Position numbers and translations under genes: made by a program | Assembly (NCBI GenBank): GCA_035610835.1 | Contig: CM069443.1 | Location: 86,860,690 to 86,924,689 of the forward strand | Direction: 5' to 3' | DNA from: Ophiura sarsii | Lineage: Eukaryota; Echinodermata; Ophiuroidea; Amphilepidida; Ophiuridae | Length of the DNA stretch: 64,000 nt | In this document: positions 25,000 to 37,116 of the stretch, piece after piece | Position numbering within the stretch: position 1 is the stretch's first letter | How the letters are laid out: each line of letters starts with the position of its first letter | Notes under the pieces: generated by a model | The model's input: only the letters and a program-made list of their open reading frames with translations | Told to the model about the DNA's origin: nothing | Databases searched by the model: none

Positions 25000-25281
25000 C
25001 CGGGGGGGGCAGGGGCGTACCGACCGGGGGGGCAGGGGGGGCAAGTTGTCCCCCTGGCTCCAAATACCGGGACGCTAAATTCGCAATACCGGGACGCTAA
25101 ATTTTCATAAGGAAAAAAAATAGGACCTATGCCAGAAAACACTGAGGATTGGGCATTATTTGTTGACTGTTGTGCTATTTGTACTGCGAAATTGTGTGAC
25201 CGTGCGAAATTTTGTGATCGTGCACCCTTTTGTGACCGTGCGAAATTTTTTGACCGTGCACATTTTTTTTTGCACGGTCCC

Positions 25282-27366
25282 TTTTTGTCTCGCCTGATGT
25301 AATCAGAAAGAGACTATGTTATCACTATTTCTGTCCGGCGTCCGCCGTCCGCCGTCCGCCGTATGCCGTGTGCTAAGAAATACCTTTGTGACGCGATATC
25401 TGGAGATCCGTAAGGCCTATCGTGATGGGACTTGGTGGAGGGAAGGGGGGTGGTGCGTTCTGTTGCTGATTGATTTTTCAAGGTCATCGGGGGTCATCCA
25501 AGGTCATCGGGGTCAAATATGCTTAAAACTTTTGAGACGCGTTGTGACGCGATATCTAGAGATCCGTAAGGCCTATCTTGATGGGACTTGATGTCAGGGA
25601 AGGGGGTGGGGTGTTCTTTTGCTGATTAGATTTTCAAGGTCATTGGAGGTCATTCAAGGTCATCGGGGTCAAATATGGGGTCAAATAAGTTCCGTAAGGC
25701 CGATCTTGATGGGATTTGGTGGAGGGAAGGGGGTGGTGTGTTCTTTTTGCTGATTAAATTTTCAAGGTCATCAGAGGTCATTCAAGGTCATCGGGGGTCA
25801 AATATGGGGTCAAATAGATCAGTAAGGCCTATCTTGATGGGATTTGGTGGAGGGAAGGGGGGTGGTGTGTTCTTTTTGCTGATTAAATTTTCAAGGTCAC
25901 CAGAGGTCATCGGGGTCAAATATGGGGTCAAATAGATCAGTAAGGCCTATATTGATGAGATTTGGTGGAGGGAAGGGGAGTGGTGTGTTCTTTTTGCTGA
26001 ATAAATTTTCAAGGTCATCAGAGGTCATTCAAGGTCATCGGGGGTCAAATCAGATCCATAAGGCCTATCTTGATTGGATTTGGTGGAGGGAAGGGGGATG
26101 GTGTGTTCTTTTTGTTGATTATTTTTTCGGGGTCATCGGGGGTCAAATATGGGGTCAAATAGATCAGTAAGGCCTATCTTGATGGGATTTGGTGGACGGA
26201 AGAGGGATGGTGTGTTCTTTTTGTTGATTAATTTTTCGGGGTCATCGGGGGTCAAATATGGGGTCAAATAGATCAGTAAGGCCTATCTTGATGGGATTTG
26301 GTGGAGGGAAGGGGGGTAGTGTGTTCTTTTTGTTGATTAATTTTTCGGGGTCATCGGGGTCAAATATGGGGTCAAATAGATCAGTAAGGCCTATCTTGAT
26401 GGGATTTGGTGGACGGAAGAGGGATGGGGTGTTCTTTTTGTTGATTATTTTTTCGGGGTCATCGGGGTCAAATATGGGGTCAAATAGATCAGTAAGGCCT
26501 ATCTTGATGGGATTTGGTGGAGGGAAGGGGGGTGGTGTGTTCTTTTTGTTGATTAATTTTTCGGGGTCATCGGGGGTCAAATATGGGGTCAAATAGATCA
26601 GTAAGGCCTATCTTGATGGGATTTGGTGGAGGGAAGGGGGGTGGTGTGTTCTTTTGGTTGATTAATTTTTCGGGGTCATCGGGGGTCAAGTATGGGGTCA
26701 AATAGATCAGTAAGGCCTATCTTGATGGGATTTGGTGGAGGGAAGCGGGTGGTGTGTTCTTTTTGTTGATTACTTTTTCGGGGTCATCGGGGGTCAAATA
26801 TGGGGTCAAATAGATCAGTAAGGCCTATCTTGATTGGATTTGGTGGAGGGAAGGGGGGTGGTGTATTCTTTTTGCTGATTAAATGTTCAAGGTCATCGGA
26901 GGTCATTCAAGGTCATCTGGGGTCAAATAAGATCCGTAAGGCCTATCTTGATGGGATTTGGTGGACGGAAGAGGGATGGTGTGTTCTTTTTGTTGATGAA
27001 TTTTTCGAGGTCATCAGAGGTCATCTGGGGTCAAATAAGATCTGTAAGGCCTATCGTGATGTGATTTGGTGGAGGGAAGGGGGTTGGTGTTGTTTTTTTG
27101 CTGATTAAATTTTCAAGGTCATCAGAGGTCATCTGGGGTCAAATAAGATCTGTAAGGCCTATCTTGATGTGATTTGGTGTAGGGAAGGGGGTTGGTGTGT
27201 TCTTTTTGTTGATTAAATTTTTCAAGGTATTACATCCCTTGCCTTAACTACAATGCATACCTCTGTGACAGTGCTACATTGTATCATGTGTTTCATCATC
27301 ATTTCTTTCAAGTCACTTTTGATGAACAGGCGAGACGCGCCGTTCGAGAACCGCCTTGTTTAAAAA
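25282..27366. mobile_element. Element C carrying the 108-bp array
   Basis: Left end TTTTTGTCTCGCCTGATG; right end has CAGGCGAGAC in inverse. Just outside, TGCACGGTCCCTTTT and AAAAGGGACCGTGCA form a further inverted pair that may belong to C or to A. Exact borders uncertain. Confidence 0.65.
25398..27225. repeat. ~108-bp tandem array, about 17 units
   Basis: Each unit has AGTAAGGCCTATCTTGATGG, GATTTGGTGGAGGGAAGG, GTGTGTTCTTTTTGTTGAT and GGTCATCGGGGGTCAAAT. Unit length near 108 (divisible by three) keeps frames open on both strands over 26.2-26.6 kb; these are not genes. AGGTCA half-sites recur. Confidence 0.95.
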
Positions 27367-27924
27367 GGGACCGTGCAAAAAACAAAAAAAAACCTTTTAC
27401 GAAAATTTACGCCACTGTCGGGACGACATATACTTGCCCCCCCTGGCTCACATGCCGCGGTACGCGCCTGGGGGGGGTACTCGCCTAAGACGATATACGG
27501 GGGTGTGCCATACGGGGATGTGCCACTCTAATGGGTAGCTTTTTGGCAAAAAATCCCTAAACATGAGGGTTTGATGTTGTGCTAGAAATTCCTAATAATA
27601 GGGTCACTTTTTACAAATGGGTCTATTTTCGCAAAATTGTTGTCTAATTTTGCAAAATTGGTTGTTTTTTTGTGCAAAAGTGTTGTCTATTTTTCCGAAA
27701 TTTGTGTCTATTTTCGCGAAATTTGTGTCTATTTTCGCGAACATTTGCAAAAATTAGGTATATTTTGCCATTTATTTGCGAAAATTGGCTATAAAATGAA
27801 GCAAACCCCTTGAAATGGGTACCGTATTTTCCAAAATCACCCCTAAAAATGGGTAGGGGTTTTGAACCTCCAGCCACACACCCCCGACCAAACCAAATCC
27901 GAGTACCCCCCCCGGGTCAGAGAG

Positions 27925-29280
27925 AAGAGAACACTTCATATACACCTACAGTGTTCAATATATTTTCTAACCTTGTAAGTTACATAAACTTGTATATCAA
28001 TAGAACCAATAGAATCCTGAGGCCAACCAAACAAATCTAGTGGGGTGCTGCTAAAGAGCTCATAAAACAATTATATCATAAGTCATGTGTAAGAGCCTGA
28101 TAAGATGGCAAATAAAATTTAAAATTATGCGACAAAAACAGCGAGCCTGACTGACCCATTTTGGGGGGAATTTAATGAAAATGAAATTAAGGGAATTTTT
28201 GTTGAATAAAAAAAAAATGATTTAAAATAAATAAATTACAGCTTCAAATATAGTTGAAATTCACCAACATTTTCACCAAAGTATTTAAAAAAAAATGCAA
28301 GACTGACCGACATGCAAATGTTTGTCCGTAGACCATGGGGTTTTCCGCCACCTTACCATAGCTTCTTTATTATGTTCTTATATTTTTTCACTTATGTATG
28401 TTATGCGCCTCGGGGTTGTGTTCACAATGTGAGGTGCATCATAAATGCCCTTTTATTATTTATTATTATTATATGTGTTGTTGTCTGAATCTGTTGAAAG
28501 TATTCGTTTGTTTTGAAAACAATTTAATACGGTATAAAGACAAATTAATTAGCTTTAATATGAATTTGATCTGGTTTAGATTGGTTGAGGGAAACTTATT
28601 TTACGCTGTTTTGAATGAAAGTGACCAATTTAACGTCCGAACACGCTTCCAGATCTTAACCATTATATTTCATAAGATACGACCAATACAAAATTACAAT
28701 ACCGACAGCGAAAGGATCAATTCCTTTGTTATGAAATGATTAAAGTGTTGTAATTGTGTCATGAATATGCCTTAAAGCTGTATATTGTCCCTCAGTGCAA
28801 TCATCCTAAGCACACTCTCAAAGATCAGGAGAAAGACCAAACAAGATGCTGGATTATCAAGTGGGTCTCTATTCATTAACAGGAATACATTTTACATGGG
28901 GAGAGCGAAAGTGAGGGATCGACCATTACTTACTAGTCTTACTGTGGACATTGACAATTTTTGATTGGTTCAAAGATAATGTTTACTTAATCGGACATAT
29001 TTACGAAAAATAAGTGCAATATTATGTTTATTGATTTTATCAAAATACTATATCGTATATTATTCACAATATCAGATAGTCACTGTGACAATTTTTATTC
29101 AATATCCTCATCTAGTTTTATCATGTTTATGAATATCCCTTGCGGACTATTTAATCCTTGAAATTATTATGTTTAACTGACAGTGGTGATACGATTTAAT
29201 CCATATTTCATGTTTTAATCTATTAGGAGATTTGGATGAATCTTTTCGGCACAATTTGATACCTAAGTTAGATTGAGCAC
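27925..29280. other. No gene or clear repeat recognised
   Basis: AT-rich. An isolated 113-codon frame at 28398-28739 shows no domain features. Confidence 0.4.
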
Positions 29281-30215
29281 TTTAGTTTGCTATTAGTCGT
29301 AGATAGCTGATGAAGTAGTTTGCTATCAGTGGTAGATAGCCGATGAAGTAGTTTGCTATCAATGGTAGGGTGGATAGCTGATGAAGTAGTTTGCTATCAG
29401 TGGTAGGGTATATAGCTGATGAAGTAGTTTGCTATCAGTGATAGGAGCTGATAGGGTAGATATAGCTGATGAAGTAGTTTGCTATCAGTGCTAGATAGCC
29501 GATGAAGTAGTTTGCTATCAGTGGTAGGGTAGATAGCTGATGAAATAGTTTGCTATCAGTGGTAGATAGCTGATGAAGTAGTTTGCTATCAGTGGTATGT
29601 AGCTGATGAAGTAGTTTGGTATCAGTGGTAGGTAGATAGCTGATGAAGTAGTTTGCTATCAGTGTATAGATAGCTGATGAAGTTGTTTGCTATCAGTGGT
29701 AGGGTATAGATAGCTAATGAAGTAGTTTGCTATCAGTGGTAGATAGCTGATTAAGTAGTTTGATATCAGTGCTAGATAGCCGATGAAGTAGTTTGGTATC
29801 AGTGGTAGGGTAGATAGCTGATGAAGTAGTTTGCTATCAGTGGTAGATAGCTGATGAAGTAGTTTGCTATCAGTGCTAGATAGCCGATGAAGTAGTTTGG
29901 TATCAGTGGTAGGGTAGATAGCTGATGAAGTAGTTTGCTATCAGTGGTATATAGCTGATGAAGTAGTTTGCTATCAGTGCTATATAGCTGATGAAGTAGT
30001 TTGGTATCAGTGGTAGGGTAGATAGCTGATAACGAAGTTTGCTGTCATAGCAGATGTATTAGTGTGCTATCAGCAGTAGATTGCAGATGTATTAGTTTGC
30101 TATCAGCAGTATAGCAGATGTACATATTAGTGTACTATCGGTAGTAGATAGCAGACGTATTAGTTTGCTATCAGCAGTAGACAGCAGATGTATATAATTA
30201 GTGTGTTATCAGCAG
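29281..30215. repeat. Minisatellite, ~32-39-bp units
   Basis: GTAGTTTGCTATCAGTGGTA then GATAGCTGATGAA recurs more than 20 times with length variants (extra GGGTA, GATA). Units after 30040 are more diverged (AGCAGATGTATTAG). Confidence 0.95.
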
Positions 30216-31555
30216 ATGTATACTGCTATAGGCCAAGAGGATCAGATTTTTAAGGTGATGGAAGTACTACCAGCTATTTCGATAATAAATTGATAGAAAA
30301 CCCTTCCATCCATATCTCAGTAGAGTCTGCAGTGGTTGGGGCGTGTACAAATAATTATTTTCAGCTAATTTGCATGAAATTTGCATAATTTTTGGTCCAA
30401 CACCAGAATTTATCCTTGTTGTTATAACATAAAAGGTAGAATAGGTACTGATACCAGATTTGGGCAAATGTTAATAGACAAATTTTGCCAGGCAGGCATA
30501 TAAACATCTGAGCCATACAAATTAAAACAATAGGTTTAATTAAGCTTAATTTATGCAAATATTTACATTTTGACAGTTTCACCATTTTTCGTTTCGTTTA
30601 AAATAATAATATACCCATGCTGAAAACAACATTTGCATGTTATGCATAGCAAATATTGTTGCGCTTCAATTGTGAACATTTTAACTCCCTAGCGGAATCA
30701 ATATTATAATTATGTAGCGATTAGTATAGCATTGATTATCCCAATCATCAGTCTTTTCAACAAGTCGCGCTGTGGATCAGAAATGCACATGGAACCAATC
30801 CGAGTTCGGTACTTTATGATAAATGCATAGAAAATAAATGCAAATATTTAGTCTATATCTTAATTTGTTTTATTCAGCAATACCCGTAACAGTTGTTGTT
30901 GTTCAACCCGATTATCTACCTTTCAAGAAGTGCAATTCAAACATTTCTTGAGTTCCTCCATTCGTTACTTCCGTTCAGAATTATTGTGGTATCACGTACC
31001 GATTATACGGGGTGGATAGGAACAGTTTCAGCACTCTCTAGATTGTACTTTTTTCCATGTAGCCTAACTTTTTAGCATATGTCCACCTATAATGCCTTTT
31101 GAACTGCCATTATAAAAAATAGAAAATGTGTGATGGGTATATATTTTTTTTCTTACAAAGGTCGGTGTCCCTATTCACCCAACGTCGGGGTCAATAGGGA
31201 CAACATTATTCTGGGTAGAGAAATCACTAGATTTAAAGAGTTTTTACCCGTTTTATTCTATATATGGGTGAATATGGATAATGAGTGAGTTTTGAAAAAA
31301 CCAAAACAATCACTTTAAGTCGTTTTTACCACTATAACTATTCAAAATTATTTTCTAACAATATTTCTTAGACGTGTCAGTTAACAAGGAAATACACTGA
31401 GTTTGGACTGATTTAGGTAAAGAGTTATTTAGGTGCTTGAAGATCATAAACTATGTTATTCTTTGAATTGAGCTTCATATGCTAATTGATGTAACAATTC
31501 AGTATCAAAATGTTCATCTTTTCTACAAATATGGAGATAAATATTATGTGTCATT
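30216..31555. other. No gene recognised
   Basis: A TTTATTCAG acceptor at about 30880 is followed by a short frame but no matching donor or protein family. Confidence 0.35.
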
Positions 31556-31811
31556 AAAGGCATATTATGTGATCTTTTCCAGGGGGTGCCCTCTACCCAT
31601 TATTTTTTTTAGAAAGTAGATTTTTTTGCAGATTCACATTTCGGATCATAAATCATGAATATATTCTGAGTTACAGATTTTACTTATTACTAATTACTTC
31701 AAAATCATGGTTTTAAGGGTTGAAAATAGATTGTCCGCTAGCTAGCGGACAATTTATTTTCACTCTAAAAACGGAGGGCGCCCCCTGGAAAAGATCACAT
31801 AATATGCCTTT
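31556..31811. mobile_element. 256-bp MITE, AAAGGCATATTATG family, with central 24-bp palindrome
   Basis: Ends AAAGGCATATTATGTGATC and its inverse, about 38 bp each. A perfect palindrome at 31730-31753 has half-site ATTGTCCGCTAG. Partial relative at 18680-18913. Confidence 0.82.
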
Positions 31812-32531
31812 ATTAAGTGACCACCCGCTGCGCACAACAATAAATCTGTATACTTCACGAATTCACAAACTTGGACTTGGATGAAAGTGTTCTTCGACTA
31901 CTTTTACGTAATCGCTCATTTCTTCATAATTACTGAACCAAAACAAACACAGGTTTCCTCAAATTATACCCAACTAATTTGCCTTGGTTTTGTCGTTTTA
32001 ATTGTTCTATTCCAAGTTACGATCACCTAATGGAGCGTCCCAATTTTTGTGTGGACACCCTGTAATGAGTACTGTCACAGCAAAAGGATGCAGTTGTCTC
32101 TCAAAGAAAAAAGTTTAGATTCTGCCTCAAGTTTTTCACACTTCACTATTTAAGGAGGTACTCTGTGCAGACATGCATGCAGTCAATCCTGCATATGAAT
32201 TGTCTTTGATAATGCTAGTTTTGCATAAATCATGAATGCATTGTAGTTTCAACCAATCGCATCATTGCATGGTCTGCCTAGAATAGACAGTGTTGCTAAT
32301 CTATGAGCCTTAACTGTGCTTCACAATATTGGATTAATTAGCTTATTGGGCTACTTTGAAGGACTAAAAGCCGACATATTGCCAAATATATTCACTTTTG
32401 GGCTACTTTAGGCCCCACATTTGTCAAATTGAGAAAATATATCTTTCAGGCCTATTGTTCGCATTTATAGATTTGTTCAACTCAGGGGTACTGGTTTGGT
32501 ATGCCACTAGAATGTTGTTGATTAATTTCAG

Positions 32532-32825
32532 GTCAATGTAGAAATTGTTCAAAAAACTATATACATCAAAAGTGCTGTTGATTTGTTGTTATTACACATC
32601 TTCTTTCGGAAAGTGCAACCAGTCGAGGATGATACTCTGCAGGTGCTAATAAGCATGCAGGAACAAACACAAGCTACAACATTAAGTTCTTTGCTGTTTT
32701 ACTCGCACTTAATTTCTACTAAACATTCTGAAGAGCAAGGGTTTAGTGAGCCAAAGCAAGCAGAACTCGTCTCTTACAATATCCTGTCCTGTCCTGTGAT
32801 CAGCACAACAAGAAAAAACATTTAA
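32532..32825 (+). other. Possible coding exon, unidentified
   Basis: A TTAATTTCAG acceptor is followed by 97 open codons to TAA (32823-32825). It begins VNVEIVQKTIYIKSAVDLLL and includes DDTLQVLISMQEQTQA. The frame opens exactly at the acceptor, and composition is protein-like. No partner exon or family recognised; it could be a terminal exon or chance. Confidence 0.3.
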
Positions 32826-32844
32826 ACCCAAAGTGAGTTGAACA

Positions 32845-33022
32845 AGTGCAAGTTTACACAGTCCCTAACTCCTCAGGCGTATTTTTGTGAATTAAACTAT
32901 CAGGGGAGAAAAACGGGTCAAATTTGAGGGGAAAATCAGTCTCTGCACGTGCCGCGAATCGAACCCTGGCCATGTGGGTGCAAGTCTGATGCTCTCTCGA
33001 CTGAGCTACATGGGGGAGGTTA
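32845..33022 (-). mobile_element. tRNA(Lys)-like SINE
   Basis: On the minus strand TAGCTCAGTCGAGAGAGCAT and CAGACTTGCACC resemble tRNA-Lys (TAGCTCAGTCGGTAGAGCAT), with B box GGGTTCGATTC. The anticodon arm does not pair properly, so this is a SINE head, not a tRNA gene. It lies just downstream of the RTE fragment on the same strand. Confidence 0.7.
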
Positions 33023-33057
33023 AAAAGACTTAAGTTTTTAACAAGTTGAACCACACG

Positions 33058-33342
33058 CTAAGCGTGGCCGAGATTGATGGGGCCGCCGCGCGGTACAAGA
33101 TTGTAGCACTGACCTTGAGTTGGGGTCCAGAAGACTAGTTGAGACACTGGTTCTTTCAGCCGTCTTACACAGTGGGCAACAAAATTGAGGCGTCGTCCCC
33201 TAACAATTTCTGATATTTTTGGTAGCCCTGCATAGATTTCCTCTCTTGTGGGGTGATCCTTCCAGTTGAGGTTTAATACCATCATTAGTAGTCTAGTATA
33301 GCAGCCATCGAGTCTTGCCTCAAGTCGGTTTGTTAGTGTCCA
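33058..33342 (-). pseudogene. RTE-type LINE fragment (ORF2 C-terminus)
   Basis: The minus frame reads LEARLDGCYTRLL, then LNLNWKDHPTREEIYAGLP, KISEIVRGRRLNFVAHCVR and SQLVFWTPTQG before a stop. This is the characteristic tail of RTE-like ORF2 proteins (LDG.YTR.L, NLPKIS..I..RR....GHC.R, W.P..G). Only this end remains. Confidence 0.85.
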
Positions 33343-33395
33343 TCCTAATTATAATTGCACAATCACACAAAAGTACATCATAGGCTCAGAAAAAT

Positions 33396-33482
33396 TATTT
33401 TTGGAGTGTGAGCCCTAAGTGTGATGCACGATCATTTGGACTCCCATCGCAATGGCCCCAGGTTCGATCCCTGGAGCAGTCC
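33396..33482 (+). repeat. tRNA-related SINE remnant
   Basis: CCCCAGGTTCGATCCCTGGAG is a near-perfect T-arm with B box. The 5' part is a poor A-box match and no cloverleaf forms. Confidence 0.5.
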
Positions 33483-33777
33483 TATTAGCTGTATTGCTAC
33501 AAACATCCCGAATGGATTAGGGTATACGTTTTTTCAAACATTGAAATCCATTGAAACAGATGCTACACTGCTTTGAATGATTAACGTATTATGTGAAGAC
33601 CATTGGAAAAAACTTGATAATTAAACAAATAATGACGTAGGAAGTGAATGGGTTCCCTTCCCTTGTTGGAGCTTCTTTTTTTTACTCAGCTTTTTGTCGC
33701 AAGTGGAATCCTAAATTTAATTATTAGTTGTGTGTGCGCCCTCATCAAGACATGCTTGTTTTTCTCTTCCTTCCCAG

Positions 33778-33920
33778 AAAACAGAAGAATTTTATCAACT
33801 ATACATTCAGTATGTGGCAATCAGTATTCATGTATCACATGACCGACCCATCATCATCAGCGGGGGTCAGTTGCCTGATGAAGTGTGATGGTTTTACACG
33901 CAACATAGCAGTTGTAAAAA
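33778..33920 (+). other. Possible internal exon, unidentified
   Basis: Between a TTCCTTCCCAG acceptor and a GTAAGT donor lies an open frame encoding MWQSVFMYHMTDPSSSAGVS and further residues to the donor. No family recognised. Confidence 0.25.
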
Positions 33921-33986
33921 GTAAGTTCCAGTATTAGTCTAACTTATCAATTTATCTTCAACCTACTGGATGACTGAACATTCATA

Positions 33987-34683
33987 CAGGGTGACCCAGA
34001 AAATGTTGAACCCAAAAATCACAAATTAAAAATAAAATAAATAAACATGAAAATAAATAAATATGGCATTTTGTTTTCAACATTTATGTAAACAATTTAT
34101 TCAGCTTTCTGGAGAACTTTAGATCATGTCAATTGGCCTTACCAAACTAAAGATACACTTGATTGTGTGACAGGGGGTGTTTTCGCCCTTTTGTAAAAGT
34201 GAAAAAATTGTAACTTAGTTCAGATATGAAACTTAATTCTGTTCTAAGTACGGTGAGTTAAGTAATCTTTTCTTTCTTTTGATCTGTATTTATCAAATTA
34301 ACATTTTCAAATGAAGTCAAGGGGACTTCAGTTTTTGTTTTCAAAGTCTCTTATATAATAATAATATTGATTTACATAATAAATGAATATTGATGAGATA
34401 CTGTACGGAAAGAAAGGGTTTCAAACAGGCACTTGTTCATCTGCTCATGTAGCATGAAACCACTTTTTTGCACTTCACTTACACTACAAAACAACACTTC
34501 TTACAAAATTACAAGTATTTTAAGTTTCGTGTAACCTATTTTTATGATATGAAATGTTTCAGAAAGTTAAATGTATAGTGCACATAGCTGGTGAACGAGT
34601 TGAGGAATATTTTGTTATTTTAATGGTAAACAAATATATTGAATTTTGTGATTTTTGGGTTCAACATTTTCTGGGTCACCCTG
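33987..34683. mobile_element. 697-bp mariner-like MITE
   Basis: Starts CAGGGTGACCCAGAAAATGT and ends with the inverse (about 39 bp near-perfect), with TA flanks (33985-33986, 34684-34685). Typical mariner CAGGGTG ends. No transposase. Confidence 0.9.
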
Positions 34684-34736
34684 TATTCCGTTGTGGAACG
34701 CACTAAACTATCATTTTTAGGGAGTGGGTTTCATTA

Positions 34737-35028
34737 ACACTTTCCACGCGGCTATTTAGTTTACCTAATACAAAGTAAGATTTTTCTGAAACTATTCCCA
34801 ACTGTCAAGGTCTATCTCAATACAAAGCAAGATTTTTCTGAAACTATTCCCAACTGTCAAGGTCTATCTCAAGGATTACTGAACCAATACTAGGCATGTT
34901 TGTACTTATTCAATGTATTTCTCTTGGTGAATCCAAATATGATAATGAAATTCAATAATTGTGACATTTTTGAAAAAAAACTGAAATTTTAGAATGTCGT
35001 CTGCAGATGCCTGCCGCATGGAAAGTGT
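34737..35028. mobile_element. ACACTTTCCAC-family MITE, copy 2, with internal duplication
   Basis: Left ACACTTTCCACGCGGC, right GCCGCATGGAAAGTGT. A segment of about 54 bp containing CAAGATTTTTCTGAAACTAT is duplicated in tandem (about 34775-34875). Confidence 0.7.
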
Positions 35029-35324
35029 TCAAGTAAAATAGCATAATTTCATTCATAAAACAAATTGAAGATGGAGATGGAGTTTGGTCTGAAGTAGAGG
35101 AAACTTTTTTTTGACTCACCCTGTATCGTCAGCCTGCTTCGATAATTGCCTAACTCATTTTTTCTAGTTCTTAGAAAACAACAAAAGTATGAAACCTGTT
35201 ACCTGTGCACCTGTTACTCATTTTGCATTATTGATGGATCGATATCCACTGTGGAATGACTTGTATTGTTGATGCCTCGATTGGCGTGCTTGGATGCACT
35301 ACTAATCCAAGTCATATACTAGTA

Positions 35325-35669
35325 CACTGTAAAAACAAACGTTTGACTATTGATAAACACTACAACACGTTTATTTGTTGTTTACGTGTAAAGGTATAGG
35401 AGGTTGTTAAAGATAAACGGGTTGCATAAACGCTACAACGCGTTGATACGTTTATTAACTGTTATCAAAAACGTGTTTATATCAGCAATCATGTGTTTAT
35501 AATTGCTGGTATAAACACGTTTTTGATAACAGTTAATAAACGTTTCAACACGTTGTAGCGTTTATGCAACCCGTTTATCGTAAACGACCTCCTATACCTT
35601 TACACGTAAACAACAAAAAATAAACGTGTTGTAGTGTTTATAAATAGTCAAACGTTTGTTTTTACAGTG
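35325..35669. mobile_element. 345-bp near-perfect foldback MITE
   Basis: CACTGTAAAAACAAACGTTT at the left and its inverse at the right, TA flanks (35323-35324, 35670-35671). The whole element is an almost complete palindrome with arms of about 165 bp and a short loop near 35490. AAACGT/ACGTTT motifs are frequent. Confidence 0.92.
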
Positions 35670-35962
35670 TAGAAACAGATGAACACAGCCATACAATAAT
35701 TTGATTAATTCCATGGATTTGTCAATGCAAGTTCAATAATGCAAAATGAGTAACATGTTGGAGTGGTCTGGTGGCCCTTTTCAGTGGCGGATACAGAGGG
35801 GGCGGGCGCCCCCCGTAAACAAAATCAATATACCTTTAACGTGTACGCGCCCCCCGTAAAATTTGACACTTAAAGGTAGATGTTCCGATTTTCAACTTGA
35901 AGTTTTCTATTCTACATGAAAGGTCATCCTTAAAAAAGTCGTGTTCCAAAGTTTGAGTTGCA

Positions 35963-37116
35963 TCTTACTATAATTCACCGTATGTTGTATGTATGTATGT
36001 ATGTGTGTATGTATGTGTGTATCCTGAAAAGGCTTTCTCATTTTGCGTCTTTAAAGCCGTGAATATTGCACTGATAATAGATGATGTCTTGAGACAGGTT
36101 ATAAGCTATAAATGGCCGAAAACCGTACAGAATTGACCGAGATATGAGCAAAATGATGTCCAATTTAGGCCTTTTCAGCCCGGCTTTTGAGACTAATTTC
36201 TACGGGCCATGTTTGTTTTTCTCTGCGTACACTGTAACCATGCAGTCGGCGCGCGTTACACATAGCGCGCAGCAGTGCGCCATGCAAAATAAACGCGCAC
36301 ACGCACTACACCCACACACCCCTACACACGCGGGCGGGCAAATATTGGAGAAATACGCTGCGCCACGGAGTTGGTTTCGGTTTAGGCCTTGGGGTTGCAT
36401 AAGCCACGGGGCGGGGGCGGGGCGGTTAGGGGTTGTGTGTAATGATCCCTTTAGGGCCTAGGTTATGTTATGGTTATGTAGTTTGGGATGGGGTTAATAA
36501 AGAAATGTATTATTCAATTGCGTAACGATGGTGTCAGATGTGGGATTTGATACTGTATGTGACACGCGGGCGGACAAATATTGGAGAAGTACGCGGAGAT
36601 AGTTAAGGTTAGGCCTTGGCGTTGAGATAAATTGCGGGCGGGGAACTTTGGGCTTTGGGCTTGAGGTATGCCACGGGGAGGGGCGGGCGGGGCGGTGACG
36701 AATGGGGGTTGTGTGTAATGATGTAATGTGGTTTGGGAGACAGGGGGTTAATGAAAAAATGTGATGCTAAATTGCGTAACGGATATGCCACTGGACGGGG
36801 GCGGCCCGGGAGGGGACAGGGAGGGGGAGAGACGGGTGGGGTACGGGAGATGGTTAAGGTTTAGGCCTTGGTGTTGAAATATGCCACGGGGCGTGTGCGG
36901 GCGGGGGGTAATTTTCAACAAAAAAATTAAATTTAAATTTAAAAACTTTTGAATTAGGCTACAAAACCTTTTGATTTAAAACAAAAATGTTTTAAATATT
37001 GTTCTATTCCTATGTGTTTCGTTATACATTTTCAACACTTTATTTTTGTAGGTGTCTATCTGGTAGGCCCTACTCCCTAGCGGGAGAGCCCGTCCGCAGG
37101 ACGGGCGTGCCGCTAG
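35963..37116 (+). mobile_element. Non-autonomous Helitron, copy 1
   Basis: Begins TCTTACTATAATTCACCG after an A and ends with hairpin GCCCGTCC-GCA-GGACGGGC followed by GTGCCGCTAG. TC start, CTAG end with a hairpin about 10 bp upstream, and insertion between A and T without duplication are the Helitron hallmarks. No Rep/helicase frame. Confidence 0.82.

Larger units (their letters stand above)
25010..27470. mobile_element. hAT-type MITE family A, copy 2, interrupted by element C
   Basis: Starts CAGGGGCGTACCGACCGGGG and ends CATGCCGCGGTACGCGCCTG, co-linear with the intact copy at 13786-14204. Flanked by G8 (25002-25009) and G7T (27471-27478), consistent with an 8-bp duplication in a poly(G) target. 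Element C sits at about 25282-27366. Confidence 0.85.
25000..27917. mobile_element. Element B, interrupted by element A
   Basis: B has inverted ends CCGGGGGGGG-TACTCG and CGAGTACCCCCCCCGG; CAGAGAG flanks it on both sides (24993-24999, 27918-27924). Its left end is cut inside the G run by element A (25010-27470), leaving 25000-25009 and 27471-27917. Non-coding. Confidence 0.75.

Noticed and set aside
26242..26596. 112- and 116-codon frames on opposite strands
   Set aside because: Produced by the 108-bp array; the peptides simply repeat every 36 residues.
29281..30215. CRISPR-like repeat block
   Set aside because: Direct tandem minisatellite with variable unit length and no spacers.
32950..33022. 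Functional tRNA-Lys gene on the minus strand
   Set aside because: Anticodon loop and stem are disrupted; SINE-like body downstream.
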